This document shows, piece after piece, positions 8,636 to 16,405 of a stretch of 64,000 bases of DNA. A model generated the notes under the pieces. That model had not been told where the DNA came from and made no database searches. It was given only the letters and a program-made list of their open reading frames with translations. The stretch covers positions 231,001 through 295,000 of the forward strand of contig JBCCGL010000006.1 in the NCBI GenBank assembly GCA_039029275.1. The letters run 5' to 3'. Position 1 is the stretch's first letter. The number at the start of each line of letters is the position of its first letter. A program made the translations under genes and the position numbers. Source of the stretch: JBCCGL01 sp039029275 (GTDB lineage: Bacteria > Pseudomonadota > Gammaproteobacteria > JBCCGL01).

Positions 8636-9009
8636 GCCGATTCTCGCATCGACACTTTTTTCGATCCGCGGCTAAGCTCTTTCAAATCCATGTGAGACGG
8701 CTGTAGCTCGTCTTGTAGAACTTGTATAGCTACATTTGGGCGAGCGCTCCCACAAACAAAGATATCAAATGCGGCGAAGCTAAATTCCGGCCAAGTGTGA
8801 ACAGAGATATGGGATTCAGCCAGTATGACAACGCCCGTCACACCAAGACCTTCGCCAAAATGGTGCATGTGGGTTCCGAGCACCGTTGCCCCGGCCTCTT
8901 TGGCGGCAGCAACCATTCTCTGACCTAGAAAATCGGGATTTGAAATTCCCTTGGCACCCCAAAAATCTGCGATGACGTGCCTTCCGATAGGATTTTGTGA
9001 CTCGTTCAC
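8632..9009 (-). CDS. speD: SpeD-family pyruvoyl-dependent decarboxylase (S-adenosylmethionine decarboxylase, short bacterial class)
   Basis: A 125-residue proenzyme of the short Bacillus/Thermotoga class. The self-cleavage motif AESHISVHTWPE gives Ser66 as pyruvoyl precursor and His71 as processing residue; Cys86 in FDIFVCG is the proton donor. It starts IGRHVIADFWG as family members do. GTG start, preceded by AAAGGAA about ten bases upstream. Classical SpeD makes decarboxylated SAM for spermidine synthase, but no aminopropyltransferase is in the window and the gene is translationally coupled to an unusual dehydrogenase. SpeD homologues acting on arginine or ornithine have been described, so the substrate here should be treated as open. 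Fold and chemistry are secure; pathway is not. Confidence 0.88.
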   Translation of the reverse strand: MNESQNPIGRHVIADFWGAKGISNPDFLGQRMVAAAKEAGATVLGTHMHHFGEGLGVTGVVILAESHISVHTWPEFSFAAFDIFVCGSARPNVAIQVLQDELQPSHMDLKELSRGSKKVSMRESA

Positions 9010-9366
9010 GAATTTAAATTCCTTTGATTTTGTTTTTTTTTATTTTCTTTTATGAGGTGTCTGGGTGCTTTTTCGAAAACGACATCTAGCTACCTACTTT
9101 TAACTCCCAGCATCATCGCTAGCACTTCAGCCTTGTGGTCCGTCCACGGGGCGGGAGTTTTATGGCGCGTTGTTCCGGCTACACCTGGTTTCAAAAGGGC
9201 CGGACCAACCAACCTCTTACGAACTCTCGTCTGACAGCCACTTAAATTCGCGGCAATAGTGCGTGAGTTAGTTCCTCGCGAACGTTTTTTTAGCTAAATG
9301 TGTTAAACAACGCTGAGGTTCGATACGTGATCCGCCTCACTGCGGTGATCTGATAAACTCCGACCG
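9010..9366. other. 357-base intergenic region between speD (leftward) and coaBC (rightward)
   Basis: A divergent regulatory region without a convincing gene. The 50 bases next to speD are AT-rich (long A/T runs on the speD-sense strand), giving the SpeD ribosome-binding site at about 9020-9026. Further out are two inverted repeats described separately. The coaBC side contains only a short unremarkable leader. An open reading frame at 9052-9234 on the plus strand has no family features and is not called. Confidence 0.6.
9102..9209 (-). promoter_or_regulatory. Candidate structured 5' leader of the speD operon
   Basis: Two adjacent inverted repeats lie 93-200 bases upstream of the speD start. 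GTTG..TCCGGC (9169-9179) pairs with GCCGGA..CAAC (9199-9209) around a 19-base loop. AACTCCC (9102-9108) pairs with GGGAGTT (9153-9159), enclosing a smaller GTGG/CCAC hairpin (9135-9147). They could form a leader RNA that senses a metabolite, or simply be operator sites. No known riboswitch class was recognised. The transcription start is not known. Confidence 0.3.
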
Positions 9367-10572
9367 ATGAATGGGCTCAGCAACAAACACATTCTGCTCG
9401 GTGTGACCGGAGGTATCGCAGCGTATAAAAGTCCCGACCTCGTGCGCCGTCTGCGCGAGGCGGGCGCCGATGTGCGGGTCGTGATGAGTACGGGTGCAAA
9501 AGAATTCGTTACACCGCTGAGTTTTCAGGCAACCAGTGGTAACCCGGTGCACACAGACCTTCTGGACGAGGATGCCGAAGCCGGCATGGGACATATTGAA
9601 CTCGCACGCTGGGCCGATGCAATTCTCATCGCCCCCGCCTCGGCTAACCGCATTGCCGCGCTGGCGCAGGGGTTTGCCGACGACCTGCTCAGCACGGTTT
9701 GCCTCGCCAGCGAAGCGCCTCTGTTTATTGCACCCGCGATGAATCGCGTTATGTGGAGCAACGCGGCGGTGCAATCGAATATCGAAAAACTTCAGCTACT
9801 CGGGGCAACCTTGCTTGGGCCGGGCAGTGGCGATCAGGCCTGCGGCGAAACCGGCAGCGGGCGCATGTTGGAACCGACCGAACTGCGCGACGCGATGATC
9901 GGATTCTTGACCTCATCCACAACCGCTGCCTTGAGCGGAAAAACCGTTTTGATCACCGCTGGCCCAACACAAGAAGCGCTCGACCCCGTCCGCTATATCA
10001 GCAATCACAGTTCGGGGAAAATGGGTTTCGCAATTGCTCAGGCAGCGGAGCAGGCGGGCGCGTCGGTGACCCTGATTGCCGGGCCCGTCGAGCAAACTAC
10101 GCCGCGCAATGTCAATCGCCTTGATGTCATCAGTGCGCAGGACATGCACGCAGCCGTGATGCAGCACGTTGACAGTGCCGATGTATTTATCGGCGTCGCG
10201 GCAGTCGCCGACTATCGAGCAAGCGACGCGCAGGAAAATAAAATAAAAAAGTCAGATGCCGAGATGACCCTAACGCTTGCACGCAATCCGGATATCCTCG
10301 CCGACGTCGCATCGCTCGCGAACAAACCCTTTACCGTTGGCTTTGCAGCGGAGACTCAATACGTTGAGAACTATGCGCGCGAAAAACTTGAAAAAAAGAA
10401 GCTTGATATGATTGCCGCAAATCTCGTAGGTAAGGAAAGTGGCGGCTTTAAGTCGGACACCAATAGTCTTTTCGTACTAAACAAAAGCGGCGACGAAAAA
10501 ACACTCACTGATGCACCGAAAAACGAAATCGCCAGACAATTGATTGAGCTGATCGCAAAATCCGTTTCTTAA
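9367..10572 (+). CDS. coaBC: Bifunctional phosphopantothenoylcysteine decarboxylase / phosphopantothenate-cysteine ligase
   Basis: A 401-residue cytosolic enzyme for two steps of coenzyme A synthesis. The N-terminal CoaC flavoprotein domain (about 1-185) shows the catalytic His76 in GHIELARWAD, the IAPAMNRVMW motif (121-130) and the flexible-flap Cys159 in GDQACGETGSGRM. The C-terminal CoaB domain (about 192-401) begins GKTVLITAGPTQEALDPVRYISNHSSG and has the ENKIKK lysine motif for CTP-dependent ligation. dut follows 14 bases after the stop, the arrangement usual in gammaproteobacteria. Confidence 0.97.
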   Translation: MNGLSNKHILLGVTGGIAAYKSPDLVRRLREAGADVRVVMSTGAKEFVTPLSFQATSGNPVHTDLLDEDAEAGMGHIELARWADAILIAPASANRIAALAQGFADDLLSTVCLASEAPLFIAPAMNRVMWSNAAVQSNIEKLQLLGATLLGPGSGDQACGETGSGRMLEPTELRDAMIGFLTSSTTAALSGKTVLITAGPTQEALDPVRYISNHSSGKMGFAIAQAAEQAGASVTLIAGPVEQTTPRNVNRLDVISAQDMHAAVMQHVDSADVFIGVAAVADYRASDAQENKIKKSDAEMTLTLARNPDILADVASLANKPFTVGFAAETQYVENYAREKLEKKKLDMIAANLVGKESGGFKSDTNSLFVLNKSGDEKTLTDAPKNEIARQLIELIAKSVS

Positions 10573-10586
10573 ACAATCGAAAAAAT

Positions 10587-11042
10587 ATGAATTCTGTTGA
10601 CGTCAAAATCCTCGATGCACGCATTGGCAATGAAATCCCTCTTCCTGAATACGCGACGTCCGGTTCCGCCGGTCTCGATTTACGTGCATGTCTCGACGAG
10701 GTAGTCACGCTAAGTCCGGGGCAAACCGAACTGATTCCAACCGGAATGGCGGTGCACATCGCAGACCCCGGATACGCCGCCGTGATTCTTCCGCGTTCGG
10801 GTCTCGGGCATAAGCATGGAATTGTGCTGGGCAATCTCGTCGGCTTAATCGATTCTGATTATCAGGGTCAATTATTTGTTTCGACGTGGAATCGCGGCGA
10901 CACCCCGTTCACGATTGAAATCGGCGAACGTATTGCGCAGCTGGTTATCGTTCCTGTTGCTCAAGTCGAGTTCAATATCGTTAAAGAATTTGATGATAGT
11001 GTTCGCGGCGCAGGGGGGTTTGGTTCGTCTGGGCGTAGTTAG
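10587..11042 (+). CDS. dut: Deoxyuridine 5'-triphosphate nucleotidohydrolase (dUTPase)
   Basis: A 151-residue homotrimeric dUTPase that hydrolyses dUTP to dUMP and pyrophosphate. All five motifs are present in order: GSAGLDLRA, PRSGLGHKHG, the uracil/deoxyribose-binding GLIDSDYQGQL, GERIAQLVIVPV, and the C-terminal glycine-rich arm RGAGGFGSSGRS that closes over the active site. It is co-directional with coaBC and followed by a 381-base gene-free region. Confidence 0.97.
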   Translation: MNSVDVKILDARIGNEIPLPEYATSGSAGLDLRACLDEVVTLSPGQTELIPTGMAVHIADPGYAAVILPRSGLGHKHGIVLGNLVGLIDSDYQGQLFVSTWNRGDTPFTIEIGERIAQLVIVPVAQVEFNIVKEFDDSVRGAGGFGSSGRS

Positions 11043-11423
11043 AATATTAAGTTGAAAAAGATTATTTTTTATTTCGCTCGCGCGCGATTTGATACTTTAT
11101 TTAGCAAAATGCATAGCGAGCGAGTTACTTTTTGCTCGCCCAAAAAGTAACCAAAAAGTGCGTTTTTTTGGCACTAAAATGACAATAAATACGAAGGTGA
11201 GCGCGTTCAACTAAACTGCATAATTCACTATCCAGTGCGCTCACGACAAGAAGTCATTGCTTGCCGAAAAATAGACAACTATCGAGAGCAATTAGCAGCC
11301 TAAAAATCTCAGGGTGCAAAAGCCTATGTTAGACGTACTTCTTTTTCTAATTCCAAAAACTTAAACGTAGAGCTCTCTTTTCCAACCTGTTTTTTGCGCG
11401 AAGCAAACTAAGCCTATACTGAC
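11043..11423. other. 381-base gene-free region between dut and the convergent enolase-family gene
   Basis: Contains the hairpin-forming dispersed repeat at 11116-11162, followed by a run of seven T residues at 11163-11169 and a second short inverted repeat (CCAAAAA/TTTTTGG). The rest, about 11180-11420, is AT-rich, without coding features, recognisable promoters or RNA genes. Confidence 0.6.
11116..11162 (+). repeat. Dispersed hairpin repeat, copy 1
   Basis: The core GTTACTTTTTG (11124-11134) and CAAAAAGTAAC (11141-11151) form a perfect 11-bp stem with a 6-base loop, flanked by GCGAGCGA on the left and CAAAAAGTGCG on the right. An inverted second copy lies at 23527-23572, where the stem is GTGACTTTTG/CAAAAGTCAC, so stem changes are compensated on both arms. 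Both copies sit in gaps just after a gene. Sequences of this type recur between genes in many proteobacteria; here followed by T7, it may also terminate dut transcription. Confidence 0.7.
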
Positions 11424-12533
11424 TCAATCAACTTCACTAATCCGATACTCTGATTTTTTCAGCCACTCCGGGTTAATTTCTACCCCCCATCCGGGCCCCT
11501 CAGGAATTCGTACCTTCCCGTCTACGGCGACGGGAAAGTCGGAGTAAATTCCGTACTGCCACGGATAGTAGTCATCTTCCTCAATCGCGAACTCTAGATA
11601 GTCGCCGGGGTTATTGATTGCACCCAGAAAATGCAGCGTAAAAATAGTGACAAGCGACATATTGGCCGCATGCGGCAAACATTTGTAACCACGCTCTTCT
11701 GCCATTTTTGCAACCCGCAGCGTGCGCTCGATTCCGCCGACGTAACAAATGTCTGGCTGCGGAATGTCAACGATGCCATCATCCAGCATGTACTGCCAAA
11801 GCGTGAGATTGTTGTCTTGCTCACCCCCGGTCACGTCGAGTTCAAGTGCTTCTTTGACTTGCCGTGTCCATTCAAAATTCCAATACGGGCACGGCTCTTC
11901 AAAATGACAAATGCCGTTGTCCTGCAATATCTTCCCAACTTCAATTGCCCTCGCCGGCTCGTAGCAACTATTGGCGTCGACGAGCAAGGTGACGTCATCG
12001 CCAAGCGCTTGTCTAATTTTCGGAATAATTTCCTCTGTGCGTCCCGGCCACTCGTCCTGATTGCGGCCGGTTTCTGCACCAACTCGAAACTTGAATGCGT
12101 CATAGCCGTGTTTATCGCGCAGCTTTATAAATCGATCGGCTTCGTCTTTTGCTGTGATGTCTCGTTTCATACTTGACGCATAAGCGCGAATCGGGCGCGG
12201 CGTTCCGCCTAACAATTCGCACACCGATTTACCCTGCAACTTTCCATGCAAATCCCAGATGGCAGTATCCAAACCGCCTAACGCACGACACATGTAGCTA
12301 CCGGGGTATTTGTGCTCTTTCTCGTACGCGAAATCGAGCAGGTCACCGAGTTGCGACAAGTCAGATATGTCTTTGCCAAGTGTATGAATGGCGACCTGTC
12401 GATGCAGAACTGCAGCTGAAATATCCGCGTGATACGTGGAGACTTGACCCCAACCCTGGGCACCGTTGTCAGCGGTGACGCGCGTTAGTCCGACGAACTC
12501 GGTGCAGAACGTTTCGATCGATTTGATTTTCAT
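11424..12533 (-). CDS. Enolase-superfamily enzyme (mandelate racemase / muconate lactonizing type)
   Basis: A 369-residue enzyme with the N-terminal capping domain and a C-terminal beta barrel. Catalytic residues visible: KFR at 148-150 (base on strand 2), metal ligands Asp186 (LVDANS), Glu212 (FEEP) and Glu238 (GGEQD), and His288 in LPHAAN, the pattern of the mandelate racemase subgroup. Members racemise or dehydrate acid sugars or epimerise amino-acid derivatives. The start abuts the stop of the upstream FAD-dependent oxidase gene, so the two act together. That pairing suggests catabolism of an amino-acid or betaine-like compound; the precise substrate cannot be read off. Confidence 0.88.
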   Translation of the reverse strand: MKIKSIETFCTEFVGLTRVTADNGAQGWGQVSTYHADISAAVLHRQVAIHTLGKDISDLSQLGDLLDFAYEKEHKYPGSYMCRALGGLDTAIWDLHGKLQGKSVCELLGGTPRPIRAYASSMKRDITAKDEADRFIKLRDKHGYDAFKFRVGAETGRNQDEWPGRTEEIIPKIRQALGDDVTLLVDANSCYEPARAIEVGKILQDNGICHFEEPCPYWNFEWTRQVKEALELDVTGGEQDNNLTLWQYMLDDGIVDIPQPDICYVGGIERTLRVAKMAEERGYKCLPHAANMSLVTIFTLHFLGAINNPGDYLEFAIEEDDYYPWQYGIYSDFPVAVDGKVRIPEGPGWGVEINPEWLKKSEYRISEVD

Positions 12534-13835
12534 TTACAGGTTCAATTTGTCTTTGATTCGATAGTAGTGAATGGAGGGAGCCAGAAACCAGGGTTTTCCA
12601 AAATAGTACGGGCGCGTCTCGAATCGCGTTTGGTCGATGCCGGTTTCACCTTCGCTCAAACCCAGCACTTTTTGTCCGAGTCGCATGCCAAAGTAACTCG
12701 CGAGTGACACCCCCGAGCCGCAATAACCCATCGCGTACCAAAGTCCCTCGTGTTGCCCGATATGCGGCATTTCGTCGAATGTGTAACCCACAAAGCCCAT
12801 CCAGGAGTGTGAAATTTTTGTGCCTCGCAAAGCAGGCAATATATTTGTCATTTGATCATGTAAGCGCGGCGCGCTGATTCTCGGGTCGGTCTCCGCCAGA
12901 CTCACACGCCCCCCAAACACAACGCGCTTGCGATCCGGTGACGCGCGATAATACACAACCAGTTTGCGCGTATCGGTGTACACACGGTGCCTGGGAAGCA
13001 TTCGGTCCATTAACGCATCGTCGATTTCTTCTGTCGCGATCATGTAGCTGCCGATCGGGATAATCCTGCGCTGGTGCCACGGTGTGAGTGAACCGGTGTA
13101 GCCACTTGTTGCGACAATCACGTCGCGGGCGCGCACTTTTCCGCGTGCGGTGTGCAATACAAATTCAGCGCCATCACGTTCGATGTTATCGACGCCACAA
13201 TGCGTGGCGATTTTTGTGCCCGCGTCCTGCGCGGTCCTTAGTAAACCAAGATGGTACTTTGCCGGCTGCAGCGAAGCATGGCTGTTAAACACGATGCCGC
13301 CATGATACAAATCCGATTCAATTTCAGACGCCTGATCAGCGCGCGACACGAGATGACAGTCGACCTCCAATCCGGGTAACTGCTCTTCTGCGCGCTTTTC
13401 CAACAACTCATATTGCCGTGCGTTGTGCGCGGCGTAAAAACGCCCGCAGGCGTTGAAGTCGCAATCGATATTTTCGCGCTCGACGAACTCCCCGATCCAC
13501 TGCAAGGCGTTATGCCCCTCACGCAAAATGGCGTAAGCCTTTTCTGCGCCGTACTTTTTCTCGAGTGAATCGAAACTCGGTTTAAAACTGGTGCTTATCT
13601 GACCGCCGTTACGCGAACTGCATCCCCAACCGGCGTCTTCTGCATCCAACACCAACGTACTGCGCCCGCCGCGAGCCGTTTCAATCGCGGCGTTTAACCC
13701 GGTGTAGCCGGAGCCGACAATCGCAACTTCGACACTCGCCGGCGTTGTATCAGTATCAATCTGCGGCCTCGGGGCATCGTCCCACCAGTAAGGCGTATCT
13801 TTGTAATAGGAAGCGAATAACGATGAACGTTGCAT
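12534..13835 (-). CDS. FAD-dependent amine/amino-acid oxidoreductase (DAO family, PuuB/OrdL-like)
   Basis: A 433-residue flavoprotein. It begins with the Tyr/Trp-rich segment SYYKDTPYWWDDAPRP typical of the gamma-glutamylputrescine oxidase group. The FAD-binding GSGYTGLNAA lies at about residues 41-50, GWGCSSRNGGQIS at about 70-82, and a C-terminal MGYCGSGVSLASYFG FAD motif follows. Such enzymes oxidise the C-N bond of secondary amines or gamma-glutamyl amines. The gene is the promoter-proximal member of a two-gene unit with the enolase-family gene and is divergent from a TPR gene. Substrate unresolved. Confidence 0.87.
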   Translation of the reverse strand: MQRSSLFASYYKDTPYWWDDAPRPQIDTDTTPASVEVAIVGSGYTGLNAAIETARGGRSTLVLDAEDAGWGCSSRNGGQISTSFKPSFDSLEKKYGAEKAYAILREGHNALQWIGEFVERENIDCDFNACGRFYAAHNARQYELLEKRAEEQLPGLEVDCHLVSRADQASEIESDLYHGGIVFNSHASLQPAKYHLGLLRTAQDAGTKIATHCGVDNIERDGAEFVLHTARGKVRARDVIVATSGYTGSLTPWHQRRIIPIGSYMIATEEIDDALMDRMLPRHRVYTDTRKLVVYYRASPDRKRVVFGGRVSLAETDPRISAPRLHDQMTNILPALRGTKISHSWMGFVGYTFDEMPHIGQHEGLWYAMGYCGSGVSLASYFGMRLGQKVLGLSEGETGIDQTRFETRPYYFGKPWFLAPSIHYYRIKDKLNL

Positions 13836-13932
13836 GATGAGATGTTAGCTGTTTGACGACAACGTGGGCAATCGCTATTGCAAGGGATGAAATCCGATCA
13901 AATTGTTTGTAGTGTTCAGCATGGAGGTAAGC

Positions 13933-15318
13933 ATGGCTAACGATCAACGCGGGATAACACTCACTGGGGCGAATACTGCGCAAGCGGCAGCATTCGATGC
14001 GATCATTGATGACTATATGGAGTATCGCCTCAGCACCTTTCCTAAGCTCAAAGAACTGTGCGCAGCGGCACCCGATTTTGCCATGGCGAACTTATTCAAA
14101 GCCTATTTGCTGCAATCGATGGGTTCGCGCGACACCTTACCCGCAGTACTGTCGCTTTGCGATCACTGGAACAATCGACGCGACGAACTTAGCCCAACCG
14201 AGCAACTGCATCTGCACGCACTGCGCGCCTGGGCCGAAGGCGAGTTACTGAAGGCCTGCGATTACTGGGACGATATTCTTATTCTCCAACCTACCGACCT
14301 GCTTGCGTTAAAGCTGCAACACTTCAACCTCTTCTGGCTCGGCCGACCGCAGCACATGCTCGACGCGGTGATTCGTGCAAAACGCGGTTACGATCAAACT
14401 ACGCCGGGCTACGCCAACTTGCTCGGCATGCAGGCCTTTGCGCTGGAAGAACTGAATCGCTATGACGAGGCCGAAGCACTTGGGCGAGAGGCCGTCGAAC
14501 GCCACGGCGAAGATCTGTGGGCAGTGCACGCGGTTGCACACGTGTTGGAAATGCAGGGCCGCACGCACGAAGGTATCGATTGGCTGCACGGCGACTACGA
14601 CCAATGGGATGATCGCAACCCGTTTCGCGGGCACCTCTGGTGGCATCGTGCGATGTTTTACTACGAGGCGGGCGAGTATGAGCAGGCGCTGGAGTTGTTT
14701 GATCACGCGGTACAACCTGCCGAGTCGACATTTTATCTCGACATTCAAAACACCGTTTCGCTCTTGGCACGACTGGAGTTTGCAGGCGTTGATGTGGGCG
14801 AGCGATGGAACGCCGCGTGCGAAAGCGCCAAAGGTCGGATTGGTGATCACGCAATCCTATTTACCGAACCGCATTGCGCAATGGCGTTTGCGCATTCCAG
14901 CGACAAGTCCCTGCTGCAGCAACACCGCGACTCCCTGCACAATTTTGCAAAAGATGCGAATCCACACACGCGTGGATTAGTGGAATGCGTAGTCGACCCT
15001 GTGTGCAGGGCGATTGCGGATCTTCACAACGGCGACGCCGAACACGCCACCGATACGCTTTTGCAACTGCGATACAGCTATCAGGCGATGGGGGCGAGTC
15101 ACGCACAGCGCGATGTGCTGGCGCTTTATCTTATCGAGGCGGCGACTCGCGCAGACCGTTTACCCCTGGCGCATGCCTTGTTGCACGAACGCACTCAGCA
15201 GAATCCCAACAGCTTTAACGCATGGAGCGCGTTTAAATGTATTTGCGAAAAAATGGGGGACAGCAGCGGAGCGTCAAACTCTGAAACGCAGCTTAAACGA
15301 ATAGCTTCGAAGCACTGA
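13933..15318 (+). CDS. Tetratricopeptide-repeat protein of the TTC38 type
   Basis: A 461-residue cytosolic protein. The start is placed at the ATG preceded by GGAGG five bases upstream; two earlier in-frame codons (13903, 13921) lack a ribosome-binding site. Helical repeats with DEAEALGREA and YEQALELFDHAV motifs run through the middle, and RNPFRGHLWWHRAMFYYEAGEYEQAL (about 225-250) matches the TTC38 group. No catalytic motif. Function of the bacterial family is unknown. It is divergent from the oxidase/enolase pair and ends in a shared terminator region with a leftward TPR gene. Confidence 0.8.
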   Translation: MANDQRGITLTGANTAQAAAFDAIIDDYMEYRLSTFPKLKELCAAAPDFAMANLFKAYLLQSMGSRDTLPAVLSLCDHWNNRRDELSPTEQLHLHALRAWAEGELLKACDYWDDILILQPTDLLALKLQHFNLFWLGRPQHMLDAVIRAKRGYDQTTPGYANLLGMQAFALEELNRYDEAEALGREAVERHGEDLWAVHAVAHVLEMQGRTHEGIDWLHGDYDQWDDRNPFRGHLWWHRAMFYYEAGEYEQALELFDHAVQPAESTFYLDIQNTVSLLARLEFAGVDVGERWNAACESAKGRIGDHAILFTEPHCAMAFAHSSDKSLLQQHRDSLHNFAKDANPHTRGLVECVVDPVCRAIADLHNGDAEHATDTLLQLRYSYQAMGASHAQRDVLALYLIEAATRADRLPLAHALLHERTQQNPNSFNAWSAFKCICEKMGDSSGASNSETQLKRIASKH

Positions 15319-15320
15319 GC

Positions 15321-15349
15321 AAAAAAAACCCCTTTTCAACGAAAAGGGG
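15321..15349 (-). terminator. Rho-independent terminator for the leftward TPR gene
   Basis: CCCCTTTTC (15329-15337) and GAAAAGGGG (15341-15349) form a perfect 9-bp stem with a 3-base loop. On the minus strand the stem is followed by eight T residues (15328 down to 15321). It lies about 50 bases after the stop of the 147-residue TPR lipoprotein-like gene and 10 bases after the stop of the convergent TTC38-type gene, so it may serve both. Confidence 0.85.
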
Positions 15350-15398
15350 CAATTCGTGTCAGTGGTGTTCGAAAACACCAAAGAGAACGGTATTAAAT

Positions 15399-15842
15399 TT
15401 ACGGCTGATAGGTCTCGATCGCCTGCTTAAGCGTGGTGTATTCGCTGCATGGCAGAAAACACGCCTCGTCTAAAACCGCGAGCCGTTCCTGCGCTTTTTC
15501 CAGCTCTTTAGTTTCAAGGTACAGCTGACCGAGATATTCATTTGCGGCCTTGTGCTCGGGGTCAATTTCCAGCGCGCGGAAGTAATACTCTTTGGCCGTA
15601 TCGAACTGTGCTTGCTTGCGATAGCTGTAGCCGAGCAGCGTCAGCACGTCAGTGTTTTGGTCATCATCTGAGAGCATGGTTTCAAGCTCCCCTATAGCCT
15701 GTTCGTAGTCCCCTGCGTCGACCATTTTTTGAATTGAATCAAATGGTGTGCCGTCGTACTTGGCTTGCACCGGTGACACGATAAGAACAAGCGCGAAAAC
15801 AGCGGATCCGAAAGTCGCCAGTCGAGAATCGATTAAATTCAT
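15399..15842 (-). CDS. Exported tetratricopeptide-repeat protein
   Basis: A 147-residue protein with a Sec signal peptide (hydrophobic stretch about 10-24, cleavage likely after VQA-27) and about two and a half TPR motifs: YEQAIGELETML, FDTAKEYYFRALEIDPEHKAANEYLGQLYLE and LEKAQERLAVL. Near the C-terminus is a CFLPC pair of cysteines that could form a disulfide in the periplasm. Probably a periplasmic adaptor; no function is assigned. A second TPR gene lies upstream on the same strand. Confidence 0.8.
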   Translation of the reverse strand: MNLIDSRLATFGSAVFALVLIVSPVQAKYDGTPFDSIQKMVDAGDYEQAIGELETMLSDDDQNTDVLTLLGYSYRKQAQFDTAKEYYFRALEIDPEHKAANEYLGQLYLETKELEKAQERLAVLDEACFLPCSEYTTLKQAIETYQP

Positions 15843-15956
15843 GGTTAAACCCGAAAGTCAAAAGTAGTGTGGATAATGTTAGACGCAACGACACGCTAGG
15901 CGCAGTGCCATAATGCACAGGAACTTTTTTAAAGAGGTCGAGTCGCGCGCGCTGGA

Positions 15957-16271
15957 CTACCGTTTGTCGAGTTTTTTTTGAAACGCGAGTATTTCGCGCT
16001 CGGTTTGCTTGTCGCCTTTTTCGATCGCAATCGGCAGTCCGGTGGCAAACACCGTAACCGCCGCATCGTTATCACCGACCTTGATCAAAGCTTTGCCGAG
16101 CAGCTTGTAGGCTGCGCTGTACTGGGGATCGTGTTCGAGACACGCGCGAAGATGCGGGATTGCTTCGGCAAACTGCTTTTCGTTGAAATACGCGCTGCCA
16201 AGACCAAAACGCAGCATGGCGTTGTCCTGCCCCTGCGCAAGCATTTTTTCCAGATTTGCGGTGATAGACAT
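15957..16271 (-). CDS. Small cytosolic TPR protein
   Basis: A 104-residue protein without signal peptide, carrying two tandem TPR units (AMLRFGLGSAYFNEKQFAEAIPHLRACLEHDPQYSAAYKLLGKALIKVGD) and a charged C-terminal helix (EREILAFQKKLDKR). An AGGAGA ribosome-binding site precedes the ATG. It is divergent from the large dimethylglycine-dehydrogenase-like gene. Similar small TPR proteins are common in gammaproteobacteria; their role is unknown. Confidence 0.8.
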   Translation of the reverse strand: MSITANLEKMLAQGQDNAMLRFGLGSAYFNEKQFAEAIPHLRACLEHDPQYSAAYKLLGKALIKVGDNDAAVTVFATGLPIAIEKGDKQTEREILAFQKKLDKR

Positions 16272-16405
16272 TCTTTCTCCTATGTCGCTTTTGTTTCATT
16301 TGAACAATTGCGACATTTCAGGCCACACACGCGCTCCGAGACTGGCGCGCAATTTGAGTGCAGGTATTATCCCGAAGTTTTCGCACAATAAAACCGGAGC
16401 GAGTA

